This document shows, piece after piece, positions 31,394-40,458 of a DNA stretch of 64,000 bases (the stretch's first letter is position 1; the number at the start of each line of letters is the position of its first letter). This DNA is from Alphaproteobacteria bacterium. Lineage in GTDB: Bacteria; Myxococcota_A; UBA796; CAJQPC01. Position numbers and translations under genes: made by a program. Location of the stretch: the NCBI GenBank assembly GCA_020632795.1, contig JACKEV010000006.1, positions 186,001 to 250,000 on the forward strand, given 5' to 3'. Below the pieces are notes generated by a model. That model saw only the letters and a list, made by a program, of their open reading frames with translations. It ran no database searches and was not told the DNA's origin.

Positions 31394-32545
31394 TCAGATC
31401 ATCCGGCCAGGGAGCATCTGGGGCGGGATTCCGCCCAGGGTCCCCTCGGTGATCCCCCGGGCCACGCAGCGGGCCGCCTCCGGGGCGTAGCTCCACTGCT
31501 GGCCGTTGAAGCCGCAGCAGGCCACCAGCCGCACCCGCCCGGGGAGCGGCCCCACCAGCGGGAGGTTGTCGCAGGAGTATGCCATCACCCGGCTCCACCG
31601 CCGGGCGATGCCGACCTCTCCGAAGGTCTGCCGCACGAACGCCACGATCTTCTGATCCACCGCGGGCTGGATGACCGCGTCGTCGGTCTCGAAGGTCTCC
31701 ATGTGCGGGGTGGCCCAGCGCGCGCCGCCTGCGACCAGCGCGCCGTCGGCCCGCTGGTTCCAGTAGAGGTAGCCCATCTGGCCGCTGCCCCCATGCGACA
31801 ATTTCTGCGACAGGGGCTCGGTGGCCACGCACTGCCCCCGGACCGGGTACAGGGTCTCGGCGAAGAAGCGATCCAGAGAGAGCAGCCCGGCGCCGGCCGC
31901 GAAGACCACCAGCTCGGCGCGGATCGGGCGCCCGGCGACGGTGGCCACGGGGGCCTCGCCGCCAGCGTCCAGGGCCTCCAGGGGGCTGGCGACGTGGAGC
32001 CGGGCGCCCGCGGCGAGGGCTTGATCGGCCAGCGCGGCGGCGGCCTCCACCGGATCGACCTGGAGGTCCTGGGGGCAGAAGCGCGCAGGGCCCGGGGCCT
32101 GCTCAACCCCCAGCGCTGCGGCGACCTGCGGCTCGGACCAGCGCTCGGCCTCAAGCCCCAGCGCACGCGCGGCCTCCACCGAGGCGTCCAGCTCTGCGCG
32201 CTCCTGCGGCAGCATCGCGACCCGCAGGCCGCCCTCCCGCAGCGGCTGGACGCGCTGTCGCAGAAAATCCGCCGAGCGCAGCGTGAACTCTGCGACAGCC
32301 CGCGCCCGCGCCAGGCCCAGCGCGGCGGTGAGCTGCTGGGGGGGCTCGTCGGTGCCGACCTGGACCAGCCCGGCCGCCCGCCCGGTGGCCCCCGCGGCCA
32401 GCGCGTCGCGGGCCTCCACCAGCAGGGTGTCGACCCCCGCCTCGGCCAGGGCCAGGGCGCAGCAGATGCCTGCGAGGCCGCCCCCGATCACAAGCACGTC
32501 GGCGCGGGTGGGCAGGGCCTCGGGGCCGGGCAGGGGGGCGGTCAT
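31394..32545 (-). CDS. FAD-dependent oxidoreductase (DAO family)
   Basis: 383 residues. DVLVIGGGLAGICCALALAEAG at the N-terminus is the Rossmann FAD-binding site, with Glu at LLVEARD; later blocks ELVVFAAGAG (second dinucleotide contact) and RRWSRVMAYSCDNLPLVGPLPG plus GFNGQQWSYAP fit the D-amino-acid oxidase/glycine oxidase fold. Such enzymes oxidise amines or amino acids with release of hydrogen peroxide. Its neighbour, the deoxyhypusine synthase-like gene, uses polyamines, so a polyamine link is conceivable, but the gap is 63 bases and no specificity residue supports it. Confidence 0.85.
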   Translation of the reverse strand: MTAPLPGPEALPTRADVLVIGGGLAGICCALALAEAGVDTLLVEARDALAAGATGRAAGLVQVGTDEPPQQLTAALGLARARAVAEFTLRSADFLRQRVQPLREGGLRVAMLPQERAELDASVEAARALGLEAERWSEPQVAAALGVEQAPGPARFCPQDLQVDPVEAAAALADQALAAGARLHVASPLEALDAGGEAPVATVAGRPIRAELVVFAAGAGLLSLDRFFAETLYPVRGQCVATEPLSQKLSHGGSGQMGYLYWNQRADGALVAGGARWATPHMETFETDDAVIQPAVDQKIVAFVRQTFGEVGIARRWSRVMAYSCDNLPLVGPLPGRVRLVACCGFNGQQWSYAPEAARCVARGITEGTLGGIPPQMLPGRMI

Positions 32546-32589
32546 TCAGTCGATGTAACGAGCCCCGGCGCCTTCGGTTACCTTGAACG

Positions 32590-33441
32590 ATGATGACGCT
32601 GCTGCTGGCCCTCCTCGCCCTCTCGACCGCCCGCGCCCAGGACCCGGGCGCGCTGCCGGCCGACGACGGCGGGGATCTGGACCCCACCGAGACCGCGATC
32701 GAGGGCGAGCAGCTCGAGGTCGAGCGCATGTTCGAGGCCCCGGATCTCGAGATCATGGTCTTCGGCGAGAGCGACGTCATCCAGGCCCGCCAGGAGGTCG
32801 AGCAGCGGCTGCTGGACATGGGCTACACCAAGGGCCGCCGCCGGGGCGACCGCACGGTCTACGTGAACGAGGTCAACTACAAGCCCAAGGTCATCGTCCA
32901 CGACGACGGCTGGATGTACATGCGGCGCCAGCCCCCGCGCATCGAGGCGCCCGAGATCGACGCCTGGTTCAGCGACGTGCCCGTGGTCAAGTGGATGCCC
33001 TGCCTGGTGGTGCCCACCGCCTGCGTGCGGGTGGGCGGCTGGGTCATCTCCCCCCGAAAGTACGCCCACCACAAGGAGTTCGTCGTCGAGGGCACCAAGG
33101 ACGAGATGCGCGCCTACGCCGACGCCATCGCCGGCCTGGCCCTCAACGAGCGCATCTACGAGGAGCTGCCCGGCCAGCTCGACCTCATCTGGTACGGCGG
33201 CATCCACCCGGCGGACGCGCGGCCCCTGAGCACCTTCGCCGAGCGCCGGGCGGTCATCCTGGAGCTGTGGGAGAGCCGGGCGGACAACATCTACGGCGAC
33301 GCGGTGCGCGAGGCCATCGAGCTGTACATCGCCTACGAGGTCCAGGCCTCCGAGCACCCCTTCACCGAAGAGGAGATCCGGCGCGTCAACGCCGAGCGCC
33401 ACTGCCAGAGAGCGCTGGAGTTGCCGGAGACCTCGTGGTGA
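32590..33441 (+). CDS. hypothetical secreted protein
   Basis: 283 residues with a signal peptide (LLLALLALSTARAQ, cleavage after ARA or RAQ). The mature part begins with an acidic linker and then has an ordered alpha/beta region: IMVFGESDVIQARQEVEQRLLDMGY, a VYVNEVNYKPKVIVHDDGWMYMRRQ strand set and a helical C-terminus. It does not match a family I know. It is divergent from the FAD oxidoreductase gene and ends 9 bases from the convergent MscS gene. Confidence 0.65.
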   Translation: MMTLLLALLALSTARAQDPGALPADDGGDLDPTETAIEGEQLEVERMFEAPDLEIMVFGESDVIQARQEVEQRLLDMGYTKGRRRGDRTVYVNEVNYKPKVIVHDDGWMYMRRQPPRIEAPEIDAWFSDVPVVKWMPCLVVPTACVRVGGWVISPRKYAHHKEFVVEGTKDEMRAYADAIAGLALNERIYEELPGQLDLIWYGGIHPADARPLSTFAERRAVILELWESRADNIYGDAVREAIELYIAYEVQASEHPFTEEEIRRVNAERHCQRALELPETSW

Positions 33442-33450
33442 TCGGCGTCA

Positions 33451-34299
33451 TCACTCGTCCTTGAGCAGGCGCACCGGCAGGGGCGTGCTCCCGGAAGACA
33501 GCACCCTCTGGGGCCGGGCGGTGCCCACGCCCACGTCGTCCAGCGCCCGCTTCACCGAGCCCCACAGCCGCGTGCGGACCTCCAGCCAGCCGCTGGCGCT
33601 GCACCAGAACACCAGCTCCACCTGCACCCCCAGCTCGTTGAGGCCGCTGATGCGGAACTCCGGCGCGGGCTCCTCCAGCGCCTTGGGGTCGCGCTCGGCC
33701 ACCCCCAGCAGGGCCGCGCGGACCACGTCGACGTCGGCTTCCGGGGGCAGGGTGAGCCCCAGGGTGAAGCGCCGGATGGGGTAGCGGGTGAGGTTGGTGA
33801 ACGTGGTCTTCACCAGGGTCTCGTTGGGCACGCGCACCATGAGGTTGTCGAAGGTGCGCAGCTTGACCGAGAGCAGGTCGATGGCGGTGACCTCGCCCAC
33901 CGTGCCGCCGATGTCGATGGTGTCCCCCACCGCGAAGCTGCGGTCCACCATCAGGAACAGGCCGCTGATCAGGTTGGAGGCCGAGGTCTGACTGGCGAAG
34001 CCCACCGCGACGGACACGACGCCCGCCGCCCCCAGCAGCACGCCCAGGTCGAAGCCGAGCTGACGCAGGACCGAGGCGATGACCAGGATGAGGCCCCCGT
34101 ACCAGACCACCCGCCGGGCCAGCAGCGCCCAGCTCTCGTGCCCGGTGCGGGTGAGCACGGCGTCCACCCCCCGCGCGAGGAGCCGCGCCACGGCGACGCC
34201 CACCACCAGGACCACGAGCGCCCGGGTGGTCTGGGGTTCGACCAGGACCTCCGTGAGATCCCGGATGCGCTCGGCGAGGGTCGGGGTTGGCTGGGGCAT
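33451..34299 (-). CDS. MscS-family mechanosensitive channel
   Basis: 282 residues with about three hydrophobic segments in the first 125 (ALVVLVVGVAVARLLA, VVWYGGLILVIASVL and the pore helix LGAAGVVSVAVGFASQ). They are followed by the TSASNLISGLFLMVDRSFAVGDTIDI signature and the beta/alpha-beta cytoplasmic part (FDNLMVRVPNETLVKTTFTN). This is the small MscS type, which opens under membrane tension to release solutes. It starts 3 bases after the DUF432 gene, so the pair is one operon. Start at ATG 34299. Confidence 0.9.
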   Translation of the reverse strand: MPQPTPTLAERIRDLTEVLVEPQTTRALVVLVVGVAVARLLARGVDAVLTRTGHESWALLARRVVWYGGLILVIASVLRQLGFDLGVLLGAAGVVSVAVGFASQTSASNLISGLFLMVDRSFAVGDTIDIGGTVGEVTAIDLLSVKLRTFDNLMVRVPNETLVKTTFTNLTRYPIRRFTLGLTLPPEADVDVVRAALLGVAERDPKALEEPAPEFRISGLNELGVQVELVFWCSASGWLEVRTRLWGSVKRALDDVGVGTARPQRVLSSGSTPLPVRLLKDE

Positions 34300-34302
34300 G
34301 GC

Positions 34303-35109
34303 TCAGGTCAGCTTCAGGACGGACTCGATGGCCCGCAGGGAGAAGGTGGTGGTGCGGATGTCCCGCGGCCCGCTGAGCAGCCGACCGCCCTCGGACTCCA
34401 GGGGGGGGCCCTTGTCCAGCGTGACCTGGGAGGTGCCGTCGGTGGTCTCGTCCAGCAGGGTCACCCGCTCGGTCCACAGGGTGTGGCCAGGGCCCTGAAA
34501 GATGGAGAGCTGGCGGGTGGGCAGGCGCAGGCGGGCCACGGTGGTGGGGTGGTCGCCCCCGCTGACCAGGACGATGGGGGTCATGACGCGGTGGGCGGGG
34601 ATGGCGGCGAGGTTCAGATCGAGGCGGAGCCGGGTGGAGGCGGCGTAGCAGAGCACGCCCTCGCGCATGGACGGGCCGAACCAGGTGTCCGAGGGGCGCA
34701 GCGAGGGCAGCTCGGTGAGGGGGCGAGGCGGGTTGCCGACGCTCACCCGAATCCAGGTGGGCGTGCTGAGGTAGCCTCGGGCCTGCTCGCCGGGCAGCAG
34801 GGTGAGGGGGCGCTCCGGCCGGATGATCACCGGCCGATCCGCCAGCAGCGGGGTGAGGGTGAGCGCCGCGGGGGGGTCGGTGAAGGCGAAGCGGTGGACG
34901 ATCTCAGGGTCGGCGTGGAGGGGGGCGTCGTCCACGGTCAGATCAGCGGGGCGCTCGCTCAGGGCCCGATCGGACACCGCCGTGAGCGCCCACTCCCGGG
35001 CCTCCCGCCGGGCCCGCAGCTCCAGCGGCCCCAGGGTGAGGGTGAGGGTGGTCCCCGGCTCCAGGGTGTGGACGCCGAACCACGATGGTGCGGGGCTGCT
35101 CTCGGTCAT
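34303..35109 (-). CDS. DUF432 family protein, partner of the MscS channel
   Basis: 268 residues, beta-rich, with the EPGTTLTLTLGPLELRARREAREW opening and a PLTLLPGEQARGYLSTPTWIRV block. DUF432 proteins are often encoded next to MscS channels, which is the arrangement here (gap 3 bases). A role in assembling or modulating the channel is implied by that linkage; the function is unknown. The start is ATG 35109; the GTG three bases earlier is in frame. Confidence 0.7.
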   Translation of the reverse strand: MTESSPAPSWFGVHTLEPGTTLTLTLGPLELRARREAREWALTAVSDRALSERPADLTVDDAPLHADPEIVHRFAFTDPPAALTLTPLLADRPVIIRPERPLTLLPGEQARGYLSTPTWIRVSVGNPPRPLTELPSLRPSDTWFGPSMREGVLCYAASTRLRLDLNLAAIPAHRVMTPIVLVSGGDHPTTVARLRLPTRQLSIFQGPGHTLWTERVTLLDETTDGTSQVTLDKGPPLESEGGRLLSGPRDIRTTTFSLRAIESVLKLT

Positions 35110-35164
35110 CACAGAGGGCCTAACCCGTCCCAGGGGGGCGGACTCGGGTTATGGTTCAGGGGAG

Positions 35165-35593
35165 ATGTCCCGCGCCACCCTCCTCATCGCTGCCTCGGCC
35201 CTGGCCCTCGGCGTCGCCTGTGAAGACGAGCCCGACCCCTGCGTGGTGGTCGAGGGCTCGGCGGTGACGGTGTGCGTGGTCAACGAGATCGGCGACCCGC
35301 TGACGCCTCAGGTCGTCACCTGGTACCGCAGCCCCGACGACCCCGACTTCGACGGCGAGCACAACGCCCAGTGCGAGGCCGAGCCCTGCACCCTGTGGTC
35401 GGTCCCGACCGCGTTCAACGGGGTCGATCTGACCGGTGACATCTTCGTGGCCGGGCTGTACTCCGGGCCTCCGCATCACCTGGACTCCTGCATCTACCAG
35501 GATTATCAGGAGCAGATGGTCACCCTGACGCCGGGCGAGCCGGTGCTCGTCGAGATCGCGCTGGACACCACCGCTGAACGCTGCGAGGAATAG
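35165..35593 (+). CDS. small lipoprotein, unknown function
   Basis: 142 residues. MSRATLLIAASALALGVACEDE gives a lipobox (LGVAC), so the protein is likely anchored at Cys19. The mature domain has five or more Cys and is acidic, with alternating strands (VTVCVVNEIGDPLTPQVVTWYRS, GDIFVAGLYSGPPHHL). It may be a small beta-sandwich stabilised by disulfides. The start has GGAGATG overlap. It ends 3 bases before the holin-like gene, so the two are probably co-transcribed. Confidence 0.65.
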   Translation: MSRATLLIAASALALGVACEDEPDPCVVVEGSAVTVCVVNEIGDPLTPQVVTWYRSPDDPDFDGEHNAQCEAEPCTLWSVPTAFNGVDLTGDIFVAGLYSGPPHHLDSCIYQDYQEQMVTLTPGEPVLVEIALDTTAERCEE

Positions 35594-35596
35594 CCC

Positions 35597-35983
35597 ATGC
35601 TGGTCAAGCAAACCCGAGGCGGCTGCGGCGGCCTCATCCTGTCGTGGCTGGCCAGCGCCTTCGCCGTGTGGCTGACCGCTGAGCTGCTGCCCGGGGTGGA
35701 GGTCGAGAGCTTCAGCCGCGCGCTGGTGGTCGCCGTGGTCCTCGGCCTGCTCAACGTGCTGGTGCGGCCGGTGCTGGTGCTGCTCACCCTGCCGGTCACC
35801 GTGCTCACCCTCGGGCTGTTCCTGATCGTGGTGAACGCCGGCATGCTGGGGCTCGCCGCCTGGCTGCTCGACGGCTTCACCATCCACTCAGCCACCGACG
35901 CCCTGCTCGCGGCGGTGGTGCTCAGCGTGGTCAGCGCCATCCTGGGCCTCGTGCTGCACGACGACAAGCGCGAGGACGATTGA
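35597..35983 (+). CDS. phage-holin-4-like membrane protein
   Basis: 128 residues with four hydrophobic segments (LILSWLASAFAVWLTAELL, ALVVAVVLGLLNVLV, LLTLPVTVLTLGLFLIVVNAGMLGLAAWLL and LLAAVVLSVVSAILGLVL), matching the small DUF/phage-holin-4 family (also known as the membrane protein family around YvlD). These are ordinary chromosomal membrane proteins and do not show a prophage here. Start at ATG 35597, 3 bases after the lipoprotein gene. Confidence 0.8.
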   Translation: MLVKQTRGGCGGLILSWLASAFAVWLTAELLPGVEVESFSRALVVAVVLGLLNVLVRPVLVLLTLPVTVLTLGLFLIVVNAGMLGLAAWLLDGFTIHSATDALLAAVVLSVVSAILGLVLHDDKREDD

Positions 35984-36043
35984 GCCCTGCGGTGCCCCAT
36001 CCTCGCGGGTGGGTTATTCGGCCGGTCCCTCGGAGGACCCCTG

Positions 36044-38104
36044 ATGCACCGTTCCCTGTCCGCCCCGTCCGTCGCCCTGCTGCTCCTGGCCTCCTGCGGT
36101 GAGAAGGAGCCGCCCGAGGCGGCGGCCGTGCCCGCGCCCCAGCCTGACCCGGTGATCACCGAGGCGGTGCGCGCCGCGATGGACCTCAACGCCGACCCCT
36201 GCCAGGACTTCTACCGCTACGCCTGCGGGGGCTGGCTGGACAGCACCGAGCTGCCCCCCGACGAGCCCATCCGGGTCCGCTCCTTCTCCGACATCCGCGA
36301 TCGCAATGAGGAGCTGCTCAAGGGGATCCTGGAGTCGGCCGCCGCTTCGCCGGGCGAGGACGCCACCCGCCAGCAGGTGGGCGCGGTCTACGGCGCCTGC
36401 ATGAACACCGAGGCCGTCGACGCCGCGGGCGCTGCGCCCCTGAAGCCCTGGCTGACCGAGCTGGACGCGGTCACCAACCTGAAGGGCGCGATGGCCTACG
36501 CCGGGCGCCTGCAGCGGGCCTACGGCTCGCCGCTGTTCGGCGGCGAGGTCTACCCGGACTTCCAGGATCCCGGCCTCAACATCCTGCACATCGGGCAGGG
36601 CGGGCTGGGCATGCCCGACCGGGACTACTACCTGAAGGAGGGCGACGAGGCCCAGGCCGTCCGGGACGCCTACGTCGACCACATCGCCGCGATGTTTGAG
36701 CTGACCGGCATGAAGCCCGGCCCGGCCCGCGCCGACGCCGAGGCGGTCTTCGCCTTCGAGCTGCAGCTCGCCGAGGTCTCCAAGCCCCGGGCCGCGCTGC
36801 GGGATCCGGTGGCGAACTACAACAAGCTCGACCGCCAGGGCCTCCAGGCGCTGGCGCCCGACTTCCCCTGGGACCCCCTGTTCAAGGCGCTGGGCGGCGC
36901 GGAGATCCAGCACATCAACGTCGGCCAGCCCGACTTCTTCACCGAGATGCCCAAGGTGGTGTCGAAGGCGAAGATCAAGACCCTGCGCGCCTACCTGCGG
37001 TGGCACACCGTCGACACCTTCGCCGACGCGCTGTCCCAGCCCTTCCAGGACCAGAACTTCGCCTTCAACGGCAAGGTCATCACCGGCTCCCAGGAGCTGA
37101 AGCCCCGCTGGAAGCGCTGCGTGGAGTACACCCAGTGGGCGATGGGCGAGGCCCTCGGCCAGCTCTACGTCGAGGAGGCCTTCCCCGGCGACAGCAAGGA
37201 CATCGCCCTGGAGCTGATCCACGGCATCGAGGACGCCTTCGGCGATGGTCTGGAGGACCTGAGCTGGATGGACGAGGAGACCCGCAGCCGGGCGCTGGCC
37301 AAGCGGGACACCCTGGTCAACAAGATCGGCTACCCCGACACCTGGCGGGACTACAGCGCGCTGCAGGTCTCCCCCGACGACCACTTCGCCAACGTGCTGG
37401 CCACCCGGTCCTTCGAGGTCGATCGCAACCTGCGCAAGATCGGCGGCGAGGTGGACCGGGGCGAGTGGTTCATGCCGCCCCAGGTGGTCAACGCCTACTA
37501 CAACCCGCTCAACAACGAGATGGTCTTCCCCGCCGGCATCCTCCAGCCGCCGTTCTTCGACCGCGGCTACCCCGCCGCGATGAACTTCGGCGCCATCGGC
37601 ATGGTGATGGGCCACGAGCTGACCCACGGCTTCGACGACACCGGCCGGATGTTCGGCCCCGACGGCAAGATGGCCGAGTGGTGGGACGCGGACGCCGTCA
37701 GCCGGTTCAACGAGCGCGCCCAGTGCGTGGTGGACCAGTACAGCGGCTGGGAGGTCAACGGCACGCCGGTCAACGGCGAGCTGACCCTCGGCGAGAACAT
37801 CGCGGACCTCGGCGGCATGAAGGAGGCCTGGACGGCCTGGAACAGCTACGTGCGCGCCAACGGCCCCGACGCCGCCACGGTGGAGGGGCTCAGCTCCCAG
37901 CAGCTCTTCTTCGTGGCCTTCGCCCAGACCTGGTGCTCCAAGGCCACCCCTGAGCTGGAGCAGCTCCGCCTGACCGTGGACACCCACGCCCCGCCCCGGT
38001 ACCGCGTCATGGGTCCGCTGGTGAACCTGCCGGCGTTCGGCGACGCCTTCGAGTGCGAGGCCGGGAGCCCCATGCGCCCCGAGCAGACCTGCGAGGTCTG
38101 GTAG
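36044..38104 (+). CDS. M13 family (neprilysin-like) metallopeptidase, lipoprotein
   Basis: 686 residues. A lipoprotein signal ends at LLLASCGEK. The mature part is the large alpha-helical M13 fold, with substrate block VNAYYNP (about residue 484), zinc motif HELTH (about 523-527) and the third ligand in GENIADLGG (about 585), and it ends in CEVW, the family's C-terminal Cys-x-x-Trp. These match active neprilysin/PepO-type peptidases that cut oligopeptides outside the cytoplasm. Start at ATG 36044 after GGAGGACCCCTG. A short-chain dehydrogenase follows after 4 bases. Confidence 0.92.
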   Translation: MHRSLSAPSVALLLLASCGEKEPPEAAAVPAPQPDPVITEAVRAAMDLNADPCQDFYRYACGGWLDSTELPPDEPIRVRSFSDIRDRNEELLKGILESAAASPGEDATRQQVGAVYGACMNTEAVDAAGAAPLKPWLTELDAVTNLKGAMAYAGRLQRAYGSPLFGGEVYPDFQDPGLNILHIGQGGLGMPDRDYYLKEGDEAQAVRDAYVDHIAAMFELTGMKPGPARADAEAVFAFELQLAEVSKPRAALRDPVANYNKLDRQGLQALAPDFPWDPLFKALGGAEIQHINVGQPDFFTEMPKVVSKAKIKTLRAYLRWHTVDTFADALSQPFQDQNFAFNGKVITGSQELKPRWKRCVEYTQWAMGEALGQLYVEEAFPGDSKDIALELIHGIEDAFGDGLEDLSWMDEETRSRALAKRDTLVNKIGYPDTWRDYSALQVSPDDHFANVLATRSFEVDRNLRKIGGEVDRGEWFMPPQVVNAYYNPLNNEMVFPAGILQPPFFDRGYPAAMNFGAIGMVMGHELTHGFDDTGRMFGPDGKMAEWWDADAVSRFNERAQCVVDQYSGWEVNGTPVNGELTLGENIADLGGMKEAWTAWNSYVRANGPDAATVEGLSSQQLFFVAFAQTWCSKATPELEQLRLTVDTHAPPRYRVMGPLVNLPAFGDAFECEAGSPMRPEQTCEVW

Positions 38105-38108
38105 GGCG

Positions 38109-38852
38109 GTGGCCCGCTGGGCCCTGGTGACGGGCGCGGCGTCGGGCATCGGCCGGGCGACCGCGCGCCGGCTCGTCGGCGCAGGATGGCAGGTCGCGGC
38201 GTTCGACCTGCACGATCAGGGCATGCAGGACCTTGGCGCGGCGCTCACCGGGGCGCTGGACGTGCGCGACCCGGCGGCCTGGTCAGCGGCGATCGACGCG
38301 GTGTCCCGGGCCAGCGGCGGCGCGCTGCACCTGCTCGTCAACAACGCCGGGGTCGGGGCCGGCGGCTGGCTGGAGGACGTGCCGGCCGAGCGGCTGCGCG
38401 CGGTGCTGGACACCAACCTGCTGGGCCCGATGCTGGGGGTGCAGGCCGCGCTGCCGCTGCTCAAGCAGACCCCGGGGGCCCGTGTGGTGTTCGTGGGCTC
38501 GATGACCGGGGCCTGCGGACCGCCCCAGGTGGCCGCCTACGCCGCCAGCAAGGCGGGGGTGCGCGCGCTGGCCGAGTCGCTCTCTGCGGAGCTTTCCCGG
38601 TTCGACGTCGCGGTGACCCACCTCATGCCAGGGCTGGTCGACACCCCCCTGCTGGACGGTGGCAGCTTCTCCGGGGACGCCGTGGACCTGCGCCGGGGCG
38701 CGCTCCTGTCCCCCGACGCCGTCGCCGCGGAGGTCCTGCGGGAGCGCGGCCCGCTGCACCGCCCCCTGGGCCGCGACGCGCGCGGGGTGGTGTGGCTCGC
38801 GCGCTGGTGGCCGGGGCTTCTGCGCTGGGGGATGCGGCGCGAGGTCGGCTAA
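38109..38852 (+). CDS. short-chain dehydrogenase/reductase
   Basis: 247 residues. VTGAASGIGRATARRL is the dinucleotide site, LLVNNAGVGAGG the NNAG block, and AAYAASKAGVRAL the YxxxK catalytic pair, with VGSMTG holding the Ser. This is the classical SDR family; cofactor and substrate are not decidable. Start at GTG 38109, 4 bases after the M13 gene stop, so co-transcribed. Its 3' end overlaps the convergent gene at 38849 by 4 bases. Confidence 0.85.
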   Translation: MARWALVTGAASGIGRATARRLVGAGWQVAAFDLHDQGMQDLGAALTGALDVRDPAAWSAAIDAVSRASGGALHLLVNNAGVGAGGWLEDVPAERLRAVLDTNLLGPMLGVQAALPLLKQTPGARVVFVGSMTGACGPPQVAAYAASKAGVRALAESLSAELSRFDVAVTHLMPGLVDTPLLDGGSFSGDAVDLRRGALLSPDAVAAEVLRERGPLHRPLGRDARGVVWLARWWPGLLRWGMRREVG

Positions 38853-39436
38853 TCGATGTCCCAGCGCCACGCGATGACGTGCAGGTGCCGGGCGTAGGGC
38901 TGGGCGTCCAGGCCGGGCAGGGCGTCGTCCAGGTCGACGTGGTGGGTGGTCGGGCTGGCCAGGGACAGCTCCTCGCCGATCCGGTGGATGGCCTCCTGGA
39001 TGGAGTAGCGGGCCTCGGAGGGGCTGCCGGCCAGGGACAGGCGGTCGTGCTCGGAGAACACCACCCACAGCGCCGCGCGCACGGAGCCGCGATCCAGCTC
39101 GGCGAGGCGCTCGAAGTCCTCCAACAGCTCGCGCTTGCCCTCGTCGAAGCGCTTCTTGTAGAGGCGCAGGTCCAGGTCGAACAGGCGCTTGACCTCCACC
39201 CAGACCTGGGACTGCACGCTCTGCGGCAGCGGCGAGTAGCCCACGAGGTCGGCGCGGGTCTTGTGGGCCTGGGGGTAGGGCACCTCCTTGTAGGTGCGGT
39301 AGCCCAGGCCCATGAGGAAGCGCTGGGCCAGATCGACGGTGTCGGCCTCGTCCAGGCCCTCCCATCGGGCACCCCGGAGGACCCGCGAGGCGGCGTCCCA
39401 GATCAGGTGGCGCGTGACTGCGATGCCGATGTCCAT
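38849..39436 (-). CDS. hypothetical protein with a possible PD-(D/E)XK nuclease-like core
   Basis: 195 residues from ATG 39436 with GGAGG eight bases upstream. The layout DLAQRFLMGLGYRTYKEVPY, then TRADLVGY, then VWVEVKRLFDLD has a helix, an Asp and an ExK separated by a strand, as in PD-(D/E)XK endonuclease-like folds. A helical and a strand-rich tail (AALWVVFSEHDRLSL) follow. This is a structural guess; no restriction or repair gene flanks it. It is convergent with the SDR gene. Confidence 0.55.
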   Translation of the reverse strand: MDIGIAVTRHLIWDAASRVLRGARWEGLDEADTVDLAQRFLMGLGYRTYKEVPYPQAHKTRADLVGYSPLPQSVQSQVWVEVKRLFDLDLRLYKKRFDEGKRELLEDFERLAELDRGSVRAALWVVFSEHDRLSLAGSPSEARYSIQEAIHRIGEELSLASPTTHHVDLDDALPGLDAQPYARHLHVIAWRWDID

Positions 39437-39588
39437 CACCCATGCCTCCGATGGTGGGCTTGATCCTATCTCGTGGGCCGGGGCCTGCCAGGGGGGATGC
39501 TTGGGGCGCAACCGGGTTACCTGGAGGAGGGAGCGCTTGCCGGGCGGCGACCAGGCCGATACGCAGCCCCGCCCCGCCAAAGGCCAGC

Positions 39589-40458
39589 ATGAGCGCCCTG
39601 CTTCTCCCCCTCGTCGCCGCGGCGTCCGCCCGCTGCCCCGTCGTCGACGCCCCGGTCCCGCCGCCTCCGTCGCCGGAGATGCGCTGGCTGATGCGCGACG
39701 GGGACCGGGTCGTGGGCACCGACGGCGACCGTGTCCTGGTGTGGCCCACCCGGGACGGGGCCGCGCCCCAGGTGCTGTTCGAGGGGGAGATCTACCCCGC
39801 GCACGCCTGGGTGATGCAGGGAGACCGCCTGATCAACCTCGCCTCCGGGGCCGCCCTCTCGCTTCGCGGAGGGGCGTACAAGGCCGAGGCCCTCGCGCCC
39901 GATCCCGAGGTCGCCGACGGCGACGTCATCCACCGCAGCGCGGACCTCGTGGTCTGGGCCACCTGGGACAGCGACCACGTCACCGCCTGGCAGGACGGCG
40001 CGCTGAAGCAGGTCCCCCGCGGCAAAGCCGAGGACCGGCCCAAGGGCGCCGCGCTGGGGCCGGACGGTGGCCTCTGGCTGGCCGAGGAGGAGCGGGTCAT
40101 CCGGGTCGGGGACCCCGGCGCGGGCTTCGTCGCGGCGCCCATCACCGCCGAGGCCCTCGCCATCAGCCCGGACGGGGCGTCGATGGCCGTGGTGGCCTAC
40201 ACCGGGGTGGTGAACCTCTTCACCCTGGACGACGCGCGCGCCCGCTGGTCCTGGCCGAGCGGCGGGGCGCCGGCCTTCTCGCCGAACGGCCGCTGGCTGG
40301 CCCTGAGCCGCTACGACGGCGCCGACGTGGTGGAGGTGTCCACCGGCTGCCTGCAGCGCGTGGTGCCGTCCAGGGGCGCGACGCTTTGGCTGGACGGCTC
40401 GACGCTCGCCTGGGTCGACGCCGAGGGCCGGCTGAAGCTGGAGGAGGCGGGCCGATGA
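39589..40458 (+). CDS. secreted WD40/PQQ-like beta-propeller protein
   Basis: 289 residues with a signal peptide (SALLLPLVAAASARC). It is made of strand-turn repeats such as MRDGDRVVGTDGDRVLVWPT, ALGPDGGLWLAEEERVIRV, ISPDGASMAVVAYTGVVNLF and AFSPNGRWLALSRYDGADVVEV, as in WD40-like or PD40 propellers. The last codon overlaps the start of the next gene (ATGA at 40455-40458), so the pair is translationally coupled. Function unknown; a ligand-binding scaffold is likely. Confidence 0.7.
   Translation: MSALLLPLVAAASARCPVVDAPVPPPPSPEMRWLMRDGDRVVGTDGDRVLVWPTRDGAAPQVLFEGEIYPAHAWVMQGDRLINLASGAALSLRGGAYKAEALAPDPEVADGDVIHRSADLVVWATWDSDHVTAWQDGALKQVPRGKAEDRPKGAALGPDGGLWLAEEERVIRVGDPGAGFVAAPITAEALAISPDGASMAVVAYTGVVNLFTLDDARARWSWPSGGAPAFSPNGRWLALSRYDGADVVEVSTGCLQRVVPSRGATLWLDGSTLAWVDAEGRLKLEEAGR

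Noticed and set aside
35597..35983. Holin-like protein as a prophage marker
   Set aside because: Phage-holin-4-type proteins are common chromosomal membrane proteins and no phage gene lies near.
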